From: Neisseria sp.
GTDB lineage: Bacteria > Pseudomonadota > Gammaproteobacteria > Burkholderiales > Neisseriaceae
Reading direction: 5' to 3'
DNA length: 64,000 bases
Assembly (NCBI GenBank): GCA_030531795.1
Contig: JAUNMN010000005.1
Coordinates: forward strand, 1-64,000
In this document: in pieces, positions 56,870 to 64,000 of the stretch
How the letters are laid out: each line of letters starts with the position of its first letter
Position numbering within the stretch: the stretch's first letter is position 1
Notes under the pieces: model-generated
The model's input: only the letters and a program-made list of their open reading frames with translations
Database searches by the model: none
Told to the model about the DNA's origin: nothing
Made by a program: the position numbers and the translations under genes

Positions 56870-57613
56870 CTATCCAGCGATTAAGCTGTCTGCTAATTCT
56901 TGTGCTTCTTTGAAATTGATGCTGCCTTCGTAAATCGCGCGACCTGTAATCGCACCTGCGATGCCGTCTGCAGCCACCGCACACAAAGCGCGCACATCGT
57001 TCAAATCGGTTAAACCGCCAGAGGCGATAATCGGAATGTTCACCGATTGCGCTAATTTTTGGGTCGCTTCCACGTTCACGCCGCTCATCATGCCGTCTCT
57101 GCCGATGTCGGTGTAAATAATGCTGCTCACGCCATCGTCTTCAAATTGTTTTGACAAATCAATTACATGATGTTCGGTTACAACTGCCCAGCCGTCAATT
57201 GCCACCATGCCGTCTTTTGCGTCCAAACCGACAATCACTCGCCCAGGGAACTCGCGACACGCTTCACGCACAAACGCAGGATTTTTCACCGCCGCCGTGC
57301 CGATAATCACATCTTGCAAACCCAAATCCAAATAGCGTTCAATCGTTGACAAATCACGAATGCCGCCGCCCAATTGCACGGGAATTTCCTTGGCAACCGC
57401 CGCCAAAATCTCGCGAATCGCGCCGAAATTTTTCGGTTCGCCTGCAAACGCGCCGTCCAAATCCACCAAATGCAAACGGCGCGCACCTTGTGCGTGCCAA
57501 TGTGCCGCCATTTCGGCTGGGCTGTCGGAAAACACCGTTGCTTGCTCCATCAAACCTTGTTTCAGGCGCACGCATTGTCCGTTTTTCAAATCAATCGCAG
57601 GAATCAATAACAT
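56870..57613 (-). CDS. hisA: ProFAR isomerase
   Basis: 247 aa TIM barrel isomerising ProFAR to PRFAR. Catalytic D8 in [18 protein letters not shown], the second aspartate in [12 protein letters not shown], and phosphate sites [16 protein letters not shown] and [15 protein letters not shown] are seen. Located between hisH and hisF on the same strand. A DUS inside the gene is translated as AADGIAG. Confidence 0.97.
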   Translation of the reverse strand: MLLIPAIDLKNGQCVRLKQGLMEQATVFSDSPAEMAAHWHAQGARRLHLVDLDGAFAGEPKNFGAIREILAAVAKEIPVQLGGGIRDLSTIERYLDLGLQDVIIGTAAVKNPAFVREACREFPGRVIVGLDAKDGMVAIDGWAVVTEHHVIDLSKQFEDDGVSSIIYTDIGRDGMMSGVNVEATQKLAQSVNIPIIASGGLTDLNDVRALCAVAADGIAGAITGRAIYEGSINFKEAQELADSLIAG

Positions 57614-57648
57614 TTTGTTTTACTTTCTGTTTTTTTGTTCACACTAAC

Positions 57649-57679
57649 CGCAGACGGCAAAGACGATGCCGTCTGCAGT
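57649..57679. repeat. inverted DUS pair between hisH and hisA
   Basis: CGCAGACGGCA and TGCCGTCTGCAG with a 7-base loop in a 74-base intergenic gap. Confidence 0.6.
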
Positions 57680-57687
57680 GTTGGGTT

Positions 57688-58332
57688 TTAAATCTTCCAG
57701 TTCAAAAAATTGCGCAACAGCAACAAACCTGCTTCATGGCTTTTTTCGGTGTGAAACTGGGTCGCAAACACATTGTCTTTACCAACAATGCAGGCAAAAT
57801 CATCGGGATAATCACTCGTTCCCAAGATGATTTCAGGATTTTTTGGAGCGAAATAATAGCTGTGTACAAAATAAAAATGCGTGTTGGGTGCGATGTCTTG
57901 GAACAAAGCGTGCGGTTGAGTTTGCTTCACTGTATTCCAACCCATGTGCGGCACTTTCAATTTATTGCCGTCTGCATCGGTCAAATTTGGGGCAAAACGT
58001 TTCACTTCGCCTGCAAACCAGCCCATGCCCGCGGTGTTGCCTTCTTCGCTGACATCAAACAGCAATTGCGCACCCACGCAAATGCCGAAAAACGGTTTGT
58101 TCTTCAAACCGTTTTTCACCGCTTCGCCTAAACCGCTTTGCTGCAAAGCCGCCATGCAATCGGGCATCGCGCCTTGCCCAGGGAAAACGATTTTATCGGC
58201 GGCAAACACGCGTTCAGGGTTGGCGGTTAATTCAATTTCGGCGTTCACATTCGCCAAGGCACTTGCCGCCTGCACCGATTTCAACACCGAATGCAAATTG
58301 CCCATACCGTAATCCACAATAGCTACTTTCAT
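57688..58332 (-). CDS. hisH: imidazole glycerol phosphate synthase glutaminase subunit
   Basis: 214 aa class I glutamine amidotransferase supplying ammonia to HisF. Starts MKVAIVDYGMGNLHSV; oxyanion PGQGAMPDCM; nucleophile C85 in FFGICVGAQLLFD; catalytic His-Glu in THFHTEKSHEAG-like FATQFHTEKS. ATG 58332 is preferred over an in-frame TTG six bases upstream. First of the hisHAF group. Confidence 0.96.
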   Translation of the reverse strand: MKVAIVDYGMGNLHSVLKSVQAASALANVNAEIELTANPERVFAADKIVFPGQGAMPDCMAALQQSGLGEAVKNGLKNKPFFGICVGAQLLFDVSEEGNTAGMGWFAGEVKRFAPNLTDADGNKLKVPHMGWNTVKQTQPHALFQDIAPNTHFYFVHSYYFAPKNPEIILGTSDYPDDFACIVGKDNVFATQFHTEKSHEAGLLLLRNFLNWKI

Positions 58333-58439
58333 CTTCAATCTCTTTTTTCACTTTCGTTTTATGTCTTAAGTGTTTGCGTTCAAAATCAAAACGCAGACGG
58401 CATCGTTATCAAAAAATATTTTAAATCAAACTATTAAAT

Positions 58440-59066
58440 TCATTTCCAAAATAAGTCTTGCAACAAACCGATTGCCAACAACACAAAAATCGCACCACAC
58501 ATTCGGTTCAGCCACATCAAACGTTTGCCCTGCCCCAGCCACGCCGCCATTGCTTTGCCGCTGCCTGCGTAAACCAGTTGCCAAAAGGTTTCAATCACAA
58601 AAAAGGAAATCGTCAAAATCACATATTGCGGCATCAAATCGTTTTGCGGTTGCAAAAATTTGGGGAACAAAGCGGCGAAAAACAAAATCGCTTTCGGGTT
58701 GGACAAAGAAACCGCCACGCCTGTTTGAAACAATTTGCCAGCAGTCGGAATCACTTGTACATCACTTTGCCCCATTTTTTGGTCGGCATTTTGCCACGTT
58801 TGCCAACCCAAATACGCCAAATACAATGCCGCCACGCCTTTCATCGCTTCAAACAATAAAGGCGCGGTTTGACTGAGCCAGCCAACAAACGCCAGCGAAG
58901 CCGCCAACAACACAAACAAACCCAAACTCAAACCCGCCAGCGTGTACAGCGTTTTTTTGATGCCGTAATTCAAACCAAATTGAAACGCCAACAGCATATT
59001 TGACCCTGGGGTTGCCGAAACAAAAATGGTGCTAAACACAAACAGCAACCATGTATCTACATTCAT
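58440..59066 (-). CDS. LysE/RhtB-family amino-acid exporter
   Basis: 208 aa with six predicted membrane helices. The family signature is ATPGSNMLLAFQFGLNYGIKKTLY in the first loop, followed by LYLAYLGWQTW, VAVSLSNPKAILFFAALFPKF and a last helix AIFVLLAIGLLQDLF. Such proteins export threonine, homoserine, lysine or related compounds; the substrate is not predictable. Inserted between hisH and an oxidoreductase gene within the his cluster. Confidence 0.9.
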   Translation of the reverse strand: MNVDTWLLFVFSTIFVSATPGSNMLLAFQFGLNYGIKKTLYTLAGLSLGLFVLLAASLAFVGWLSQTAPLLFEAMKGVAALYLAYLGWQTWQNADQKMGQSDVQVIPTAGKLFQTGVAVSLSNPKAILFFAALFPKFLQPQNDLMPQYVILTISFFVIETFWQLVYAGSGKAMAAWLGQGKRLMWLNRMCGAIFVLLAIGLLQDLFWK

Positions 59067-59224
59067 TTTTATCTTTTTTTATTTTTAACTCAAAAACTTA
59101 ACATGCAGACAGCATCGCCTTGTTTGCAACAACGCAGAAAAGACTTCCGCCCACGCTTGCACAATTAAACCGCGATTGTACCGCATGAATGGAAGTCTAT
59201 TCCACACATCAAATCATAAATCTG

Positions 59225-60094
59225 CTATTGATTTGCCAGTTGCAAATAAATGCCCGACACATCTTCGCCGCCCAAATCGTTGCCAACCGCCGCACGATAA
59301 TTTTCGGCAACGGTTTCAATCGCTGGCAAACGCAAACCCGCTTGCGCCAACTCGCCGCACGCCAAATTCAAATCTTTGCTGGCGTGTTTGAGCATGAACG
59401 CCGCTGGAAATTCTTTGGCAAGCAAGAGCGGTTTTTTGGTTTGGAACATCGGCGAATTCATTGCTGAACCGCCAACCGCTTCTGCTAACTCGTTCAAATT
59501 AATGCCAAATTGTTCGCCCATCAACATCGCTTCGGCGTATGCCTGCCCGAAAATGCCCAACAAAGAATTGAGCACCAACTTCGCGCCCGAACCTTTGCCA
59601 ACATCGCCAAAATGGAAAGTGCGCTGTCCCAAAACGGCAAACACCGCACGCAATGGCTCTAAAATTGCCGCGTCGCCACCAAACAAAATCAGCAAAGTGC
59701 CGTTGGTCGCTGGCACAACCGAACCCGAAACAGGTGCTTCGGCAAAATGCCCGCCTTTGGCTTCAATCAATGCTTTGATTTTTAAGTTTTCGGTGGGCGA
59801 AACCGTGCTCATGTTCACAATGGTTTTGCCTTGCAAATGTGGCTGCACGCTGTCGTTAAAAATATCGATAATCGCCGCGTAATCCGACACCATCAAAAAC
59901 ACCACATCATAATCGTTTAATAGCGTTGCCACATTATCGTAGATTTTCGCGCCTTTTTCGGCAAATTCGGCACTTTTCGCAGCATTTCGGTTGTACACGC
60001 CCACATCCATTTCGTGTGCCAACAAACGGTTCACCATCGGCACGCCCATTTGTCCCAAACCTATCCAGCCGATTTTTTTGCATTCTTGTGTCAT
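59225..60094 (-). CDS. beta-hydroxyacid dehydrogenase family protein (GLYR1/GarR-like)
   Basis: 289 aa from ATG 60094. NAD(P)-binding GWIGLGQMGVPMVNRLL, the family motif in FAEAPVSGSVVPATNGTL, and the catalytic-lysine region GSGAKLVLNSLLGIFGQAYAEAM. The C-terminal helical domain includes KDLNLACGELAQAG. Family members reduce tartronate semialdehyde, succinic semialdehyde or oxidise 3-hydroxyisobutyrate; the substrate here is unknown. Lies between hisB and the LysE-family gene. Confidence 0.9.
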   Translation of the reverse strand: MTQECKKIGWIGLGQMGVPMVNRLLAHEMDVGVYNRNAAKSAEFAEKGAKIYDNVATLLNDYDVVFLMVSDYAAIIDIFNDSVQPHLQGKTIVNMSTVSPTENLKIKALIEAKGGHFAEAPVSGSVVPATNGTLLILFGGDAAILEPLRAVFAVLGQRTFHFGDVGKGSGAKLVLNSLLGIFGQAYAEAMLMGEQFGINLNELAEAVGGSAMNSPMFQTKKPLLLAKEFPAAFMLKHASKDLNLACGELAQAGLRLPAIETVAENYRAAVGNDLGGEDVSGIYLQLANQ

Positions 60095-60170
60095 GTTTTT
60101 TTTCCTGATTGTTTTACTTGAAAATGAATTGAAAAATGTTCGTTTTAGAATATTTTTCGCCATTTGAATG

Positions 60171-60200
60171 AAAAGATGCCGTCTGCAGACGGCATCTTTT
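60171..60200. terminator. 30-bp perfect DUS palindrome, hisB terminator
   Basis: The TGCA-centred 20-mer is extended on both sides by AAAAG/CTTTT, giving a 30-base perfect palindrome. It begins 6 bases after the hisB stop and ends in a T-tract on either strand. Confidence 0.8.
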
Positions 60201-60206
60201 GTGGTT

Positions 60207-61124
60207 TTAGGCAGTTAGCGTGCCTTTGGTAGACGGCATTTGTCCTGCCATGCGTTCATCGTATTCCACTGCCATGCGCAAAGCGCGTCCAAACGCTTTG
60301 AACACGGTTTCGGCTTGATGATGCGCGTTTTTGCCACGCAAATTGTCGATGTGCAAAGTCATCATGCTGTGGTTGACCACGCCATGAAAAAACTCGCTGA
60401 ACAAGTCCACATCAAAACGTCCGATTAAAGCGCGTGTGAAATCAAGGTTATACGTCAAACCTGGACGACCCGACAAATCCAACACCACGCGACTCAAGGC
60501 TTCATCCAACGGCACATAAGCATGACCGTAACGGCGAATGCCGCGTTTGTCGCCCAAGGCTTGTTTCAAGGCTTGCCCTAAAGTGATGCCAACGTCTTCA
60601 ACCGTGTGATGGTCGTCGATGTGCAAATCGCCTTTGCACACGATGTCCAAATCAATCAAGCCATGACGCGCCACTTGGTCGAGCATGTGATTCAAAAACG
60701 GCACGCCCGTATCGATATTGCTTTTACCCGTGCCGTCCAAATTCAAGGCGATTTTGATTTGGGTTTCGCAAGTGTTGCGCTCCACTTGCACATAACGACC
60801 TTCGCGGCTGATGGCAACTGGCTGTTGCGCTTCAAACGAAGTTGCAGACGGCACAGCCACGCTTTGCGCTTGCTCTTTCTGTTGTTCTTTAGCTTGATGA
60901 CGTTTGTCCATCCAACCTTCTGGCTTGCCCATGCCCAACTCTAATTTGCGCGCCAACACACTGCTGATGCCGCGGCTGTTTTCTTCGTTCTTTTTCAAAC
61001 GGTTGTTCAATTGATACAACGAAGTCGCGTTGCCGTAGCCGCAGGCTGTCGCCAACTTAACCACCGAACCTGCTTCTTTGATTAAAGCACGAAAATTTTC
61101 TACACGAATTTGTTTTTTATCCAT
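60207..61124 (-). CDS. hisB: imidazoleglycerol-phosphate dehydratase with N-terminal repressor-like domain
   Basis: 305 aa from ATG 61124 (GGAG upstream; an in-frame TTG at 61139 is less likely). The C-terminal ~195 residues are His[26 protein letters not shown], the metal-binding [28 protein letters not shown] and KNAHHQAE. Residues 1-75 form an XRE/CI-like helix-turn-helix ([29 protein letters not shown]) with the repressor motif [22 protein letters not shown] 25-residue Gln-rich linker joins them. Neisserial HisB proteins are, as I recall, also 305 aa, so this is a lineage trait rather than an error. Whether it binds DNA is unknown. Confidence 0.93.
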   Translation of the reverse strand: MDKKQIRVENFRALIKEAGSVVKLATACGYGNATSLYQLNNRLKKNEENSRGISSVLARKLELGMGKPEGWMDKRHQAKEQQKEQAQSVAVPSATSFEAQQPVAISREGRYVQVERNTCETQIKIALNLDGTGKSNIDTGVPFLNHMLDQVARHGLIDLDIVCKGDLHIDDHHTVEDVGITLGQALKQALGDKRGIRRYGHAYVPLDEALSRVVLDLSGRPGLTYNLDFTRALIGRFDVDLFSEFFHGVVNHSMMTLHIDNLRGKNAHHQAETVFKAFGRALRMAVEYDERMAGQMPSTKGTLTA

Positions 61125-61162
61125 GATGCTGTTCTCCAAAATAATAAAATAAAAATAAATAC

Positions 61163-62233
61163 TTATACAACTTCTTTTAAAACGGCTAAAACTTGCTGAT
61201 TTTGCTCGGGCGTGCCGATGGTTAAACGCAAACAGTTATCTAATAAAGCGTGTGAACCATGTAATTTTTTCACCAAAATCTTGTGTTGTTTCAAAGTCTC
61301 AAAAGCGCAGACGGCATCAGGCAAGCGCACGGTAATAAAGTTGGCTTGACTGGCAAACGCTTGCGTGTTGGGCATTTCAGACAATGCCGCCAGCATTCGG
61401 CTGCGCTCGGCTTTTAATAACTCGATTTTGCTGTGTATCCAGTCATAATGTTTTAAAGCAAATTTGGCGGCGGTGATGCTCAACCAGTTCATATTATAAG
61501 GCGGCACGATTTTGGCTAATTCTTGCATCACGCTGGGGTGTCCAGCCGCGTAGCCCAAACGCAAACCCGCAAAACCAATTTTGCTTAAAGTGCGCAACAC
61601 CAGCAGATTTTCCACGCTGCCAGCTTGCGGCAAAAAACTGTCGTCGCTGAACGAGCCATAGGCTTCGTCCACCACCACCAAGCCCGATGCCGTCTGCACA
61701 ATCGCTTCCACTTGTTCACGTTCAAAACGCACACCAGTTGGGTTATTCGGATAAGCAATGAAAATCAGCGCGGGATTGTGTTGTTTAATCGCCGCCAAAG
61801 TGGCTTCTAAATTCAGCGAAAAATCAGGATTAAGCGGCACGCCCACATAATTCATGCCAAACAAAGCGGCATTGTGTTTGTACATCACAAAGCTGGGCTC
61901 AACCGCCAACATCGTGGCATTCGGCTTGGCAAACAACATCGCCAAAAGTTGTATCAATTCATCTGAACCGTTGCCCAAAGCAATGTCTGCAGACGGCATG
62001 ATGTTAAATGTGTCGCGCAAGGCTTGCTGCACGCCGCAAGTGGCAGGATTCGGATAACAGTTTATCGGTGCTTTCGCTAATTCTTGCGCCAACTCGTTCG
62101 CCAAATCGACATCAAAACGATAAGGCAATTCCATTGCGTCTAACTTAATCACATCATTTGCCACATCGGCAACCGCATAAGCGTGTAAAGCGCGTATGTC
62201 TTCGCGGATAAAAGCTGTTAAATCCTGATTCAT
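61163..62233 (-). CDS. hisC: histidinol-phosphate aminotransferase
   Basis: 356 aa from ATG 62233, fold-type I PLP enzyme. Visible are [42 protein letters not shown] and the Schiff-base lysine in [19 protein letters not shown]. It catalyses step 8 of histidine synthesis. Directly upstream of hisB (38-base gap), forming hisCB. Divergent from phoH with a 280-base region holding one DUS at 62376-62387. Confidence 0.95.
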   Translation of the reverse strand: MNQDLTAFIREDIRALHAYAVADVANDVIKLDAMELPYRFDVDLANELAQELAKAPINCYPNPATCGVQQALRDTFNIMPSADIALGNGSDELIQLLAMLFAKPNATMLAVEPSFVMYKHNAALFGMNYVGVPLNPDFSLNLEATLAAIKQHNPALIFIAYPNNPTGVRFEREQVEAIVQTASGLVVVDEAYGSFSDDSFLPQAGSVENLLVLRTLSKIGFAGLRLGYAAGHPSVMQELAKIVPPYNMNWLSITAAKFALKHYDWIHSKIELLKAERSRMLAALSEMPNTQAFASQANFITVRLPDAVCAFETLKQHKILVKKLHGSHALLDNCLRLTIGTPEQNQQVLAVLKEVV

Positions 62234-62516
62234 TTTGATGATGTTCCAAGCAATAAGAGCGTGTAAATGTAACACAAAAAAGATTGATGATATAGCCTTA
62301 AATGAATTTTAAACACAATTTTTTGGTGCTGATGATAAATATTGAACGCGTTCTTATCATAAAAATACCGTCATGATGCCGTCTGCAGTTTGCTTGTTCG
62401 TCCACTTTTCGCCACAGAAAAACGCCGAAACAGGCAATACCGCTTGCATTTTCCGCATCAAGGCTTTATAACACGCGTTTTATTGTTTTCATTGCATACA
62501 GGCATTTCACACAGGC

Positions 62517-63482
62517 ATGAGTCATACCGTACACCTTCAATTCGACGACATAGACAACACCGTTTTGCAACGCTTAACGGGCGCGTTAGACGGCAATTTA
62601 GCCGTTTTGGGCAAGGCACTCGACATTCAAGTGAGCCGCCGTTTTGAGCATTTCACCTTTTTTGGCGAGTTGGCACACGCTGGGCGACGTGCTTTATTGA
62701 ATTTGGCAGAATTGGCGCAAAGTCGCGATTTGGAAGATGGCGACATTCAGCTGGCGGCGGTAGAAGCGAAAACCGCCGATGCGGCGCATCAAGAAAAAAC
62801 CGAACGCAATCATCAGTATTTTTTGCGCACCAAACGCGGCAATATCGGCGGCAGAACGCCACGCCAAAACGGCTATATTCGTGCCTTACTCAATCATGAT
62901 GTGGTGTTTGGACTTGGGCCAGCAGGCACGGGCAAAACCTATTTGGCGGTTGCCGCGGCGGTGGACGCAATGGAAAAACACCAAATCGAACGCATCGTGT
63001 TGGTGCGCCCTGCGGTGGAAGCAGGCGAAAAACTGGGTTTTCTACCTGGGGATTTGGCTCAAAAAGTCGACCCTTATTTGCGTCCTTTGTATGACGCTTT
63101 ATACGATTTGATGGGTTTTGACCGCGTTACCAAATTGCTGGAAAAAGGTTTGATTGAAATCGCGCCGCTTGCCTATATGCGCGGACGCACGCTCAACGGC
63201 GCGTATGTAATTTTGGACGAAGCGCAAAACACCACGCCCGAACAGATGAAGATGTTTTTGACGCGCATCGGTTTTGGGGCAAAAGCAGTGATTACAGGCG
63301 ACTTAAGTCAAATTGACTTGCCGCGCAACATCAAATCGGGTTTGCGTGATGCACGCGAAAAACTCAGCGATGTGGAAGGTTTGTATTTTCACACCTTCAC
63401 CAGCGAAGATGTGGTGCGTCATCCTTTGGTGCAAAAAATCGTGGAAGCATACGATGCTGCAGAAGAAGCAGAAACGGTGTGA
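62517..63482 (+). CDS. ybeZ: PhoH-family ATPase (YbeZ)
   Basis: 321 aa cytosolic P-loop ATPase. Walker A GPAGTGKT (134-141), Walker [23 protein letters not shown], and [16 protein letters not shown] are diagnostic for PhoH. The N-terminal ~100 residues match the KH-like region of PhoH/YbeZ ([20 protein letters not shown]). The neighbour ybeY supports the YbeZ assignment, as the pair acts in rRNA maturation and ribosome quality control. The start at 62517 is the first ATG of the frame and gives the family length. Confidence 0.95.
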   Translation: MSHTVHLQFDDIDNTVLQRLTGALDGNLAVLGKALDIQVSRRFEHFTFFGELAHAGRRALLNLAELAQSRDLEDGDIQLAAVEAKTADAAHQEKTERNHQYFLRTKRGNIGGRTPRQNGYIRALLNHDVVFGLGPAGTGKTYLAVAAAVDAMEKHQIERIVLVRPAVEAGEKLGFLPGDLAQKVDPYLRPLYDALYDLMGFDRVTKLLEKGLIEIAPLAYMRGRTLNGAYVILDEAQNTTPEQMKMFLTRIGFGAKAVITGDLSQIDLPRNIKSGLRDAREKLSDVEGLYFHTFTSEDVVRHPLVQKIVEAYDAAEEAETV

Positions 63483-63566
63483 ATAAGCGTATCAGCACGG
63501 TTGCGTGCAACTGTGCCGTCTGCAGTATGAATGACACACTTTCTTAATAATAAACATAAACTCAAT

Positions 63567-64000
63567 ATGAACAAACACAAAGCCAAAAATAAGCATTTTT
63601 TAAACGTGTTGCGCCAACGCTTAAACCTACATTTAGATAACGCGTCCACTTTTACCGCTTGCCCAAGCGAACGCGATTTTCGCGTGTGGATTTGGCAGGC
63701 ACTCAAAAACGAATACCGCCATGCCGACATCAGTTTGATTTTATTAGATGAAGAAGACGCGCGTACTTACAACCGCGATTATCGTGGCAAAGATTATGCC
63801 ACCAATGTATTGAGCTTTGCCTTTAACGAGGGCGAAATGTTCAACCCCGCCACTGCAGACGGCATCGTGGGCGATTTGATTATTTGTCCGCAAGTGGTGG
63901 CGAGCGAAGCGAGTGAACAAGGCAAAGATTTAACAGCACATTTTGCCCATTTAACCATACACGGCACGCTGCATTTAATGGGCTACGACCACATGAATGA
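63567..64000 (+). CDS. ybeY: endoribonuclease YbeY, 3' end outside the window
   Basis: Partial: 144 codons are present before the window ends. Zn-dependent RNase for 16S rRNA 3' processing. The catalytic/zinc motif HGTLHLMGYDH is visible at the end, preceded by the family blocks DISLILLDEEDARTYNRDYRGKDYATNVLSF and VGDLIICPQVV. The N-terminal ~20 residues (NKHKAKNKHFLNVLRQR) are basic and longer than in E. coli YbeY. A DUS inside the gene inserts ATADGI before VGDL. Eighty-four bases separate it from ybeZ. Confidence 0.94.
   Translation, partial: MNKHKAKNKHFLNVLRQRLNLHLDNASTFTACPSERDFRVWIWQALKNEYRHADISLILLDEEDARTYNRDYRGKDYATNVLSFAFNEGEMFNPATADGIVGDLIICPQVVASEASEQGKDLTAHFAHLTIHGTLHLMGYDHMN

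Overview
The window is a compact, almost fully coding chromosomal segment from a member of the Neisseriaceae (Betaproteobacteria). The evidence is gene content and order (hisHAF-hisIE-hit-tatABC, gatCAB, misRS, a PglL-type ligase, an adhesin-complex-protein/MliC-like lysozyme inhibitor, a HisB with an N-terminal DNA-binding domain) and a DNA-uptake sequence (DUS) repeated throughout. The local DUS is ATGCCGTCTGCA, one base away from the AT-DUS of Neisseria (ATGCCGTCTGAA). Because it ends in the self-complementary TGCA, two opposed copies can overlap into a 20-bp palindrome, seen several times at gene ends. A complete mreBCD-mrdA-rodA operon suggests a rod-shaped or rod-derived cell. I cannot name the genus.

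Layout. 0-6.6 kb: hemA, an rRNA m5C methyltransferase, an EamA transporter, monothiol glutaredoxin, monomeric isocitrate dehydrogenase. 6.8-13.2 kb, minus strand: an accessory cassette transcribed as WYL regulator, double-AAA+ ATPase, DUF262 protein, DUF262-DUF1524 protein; this is the best candidate for an undescribed (probably anti-phage) system. 13.4-20.7 kb: rluE, tadA with an N-terminal extension, small membrane and lipoproteins, pth, rnfH, ratA, holA, lptE, eptA. 20.8-24.8 kb: gatB, a histidine phosphatase, gatA, gatC. 25.1-30.7 kb: mreBCD-mrdA-rodA. 30.9-35.4 kb: aroC, a Gcr-family membrane protein, cca. 35.5 kb: a Correia-like MITE.

35.6-44.7 kb, minus strand: a catabolic island for 4-hydroxybenzoate through the protocatechuate 4,5-cleavage (meta) pathway: AAHS-type MFS transporter, ligJ, ligK, pobA, ligI, ligA, ligB, ligC, then an aldo/keto reductase. 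Together they would convert 4-hydroxybenzoate to pyruvate and oxaloacetate; a keto-enol tautomerase (LigU/GalD) and a regulator are not visible here. 45-51.5 kb: lysozyme inhibitor, xthA, misSR, pglL-like ligase, DUF2069 protein. 51.6-62.2 kb: tatCBA, hit, and the his genes (hisE, I, F, A, H, B, C) interrupted by an amidase, a LysE exporter and a beta-hydroxyacid dehydrogenase. 62.5-64 kb: phoH (ybeZ) and ybeY, the latter cut by the window end.

No rRNA, tRNA, CRISPR array, prophage or insertion sequence with transposase was recognised. Nearly all intergenic space is explained by promoters, DUS hairpins and a few small repeats.
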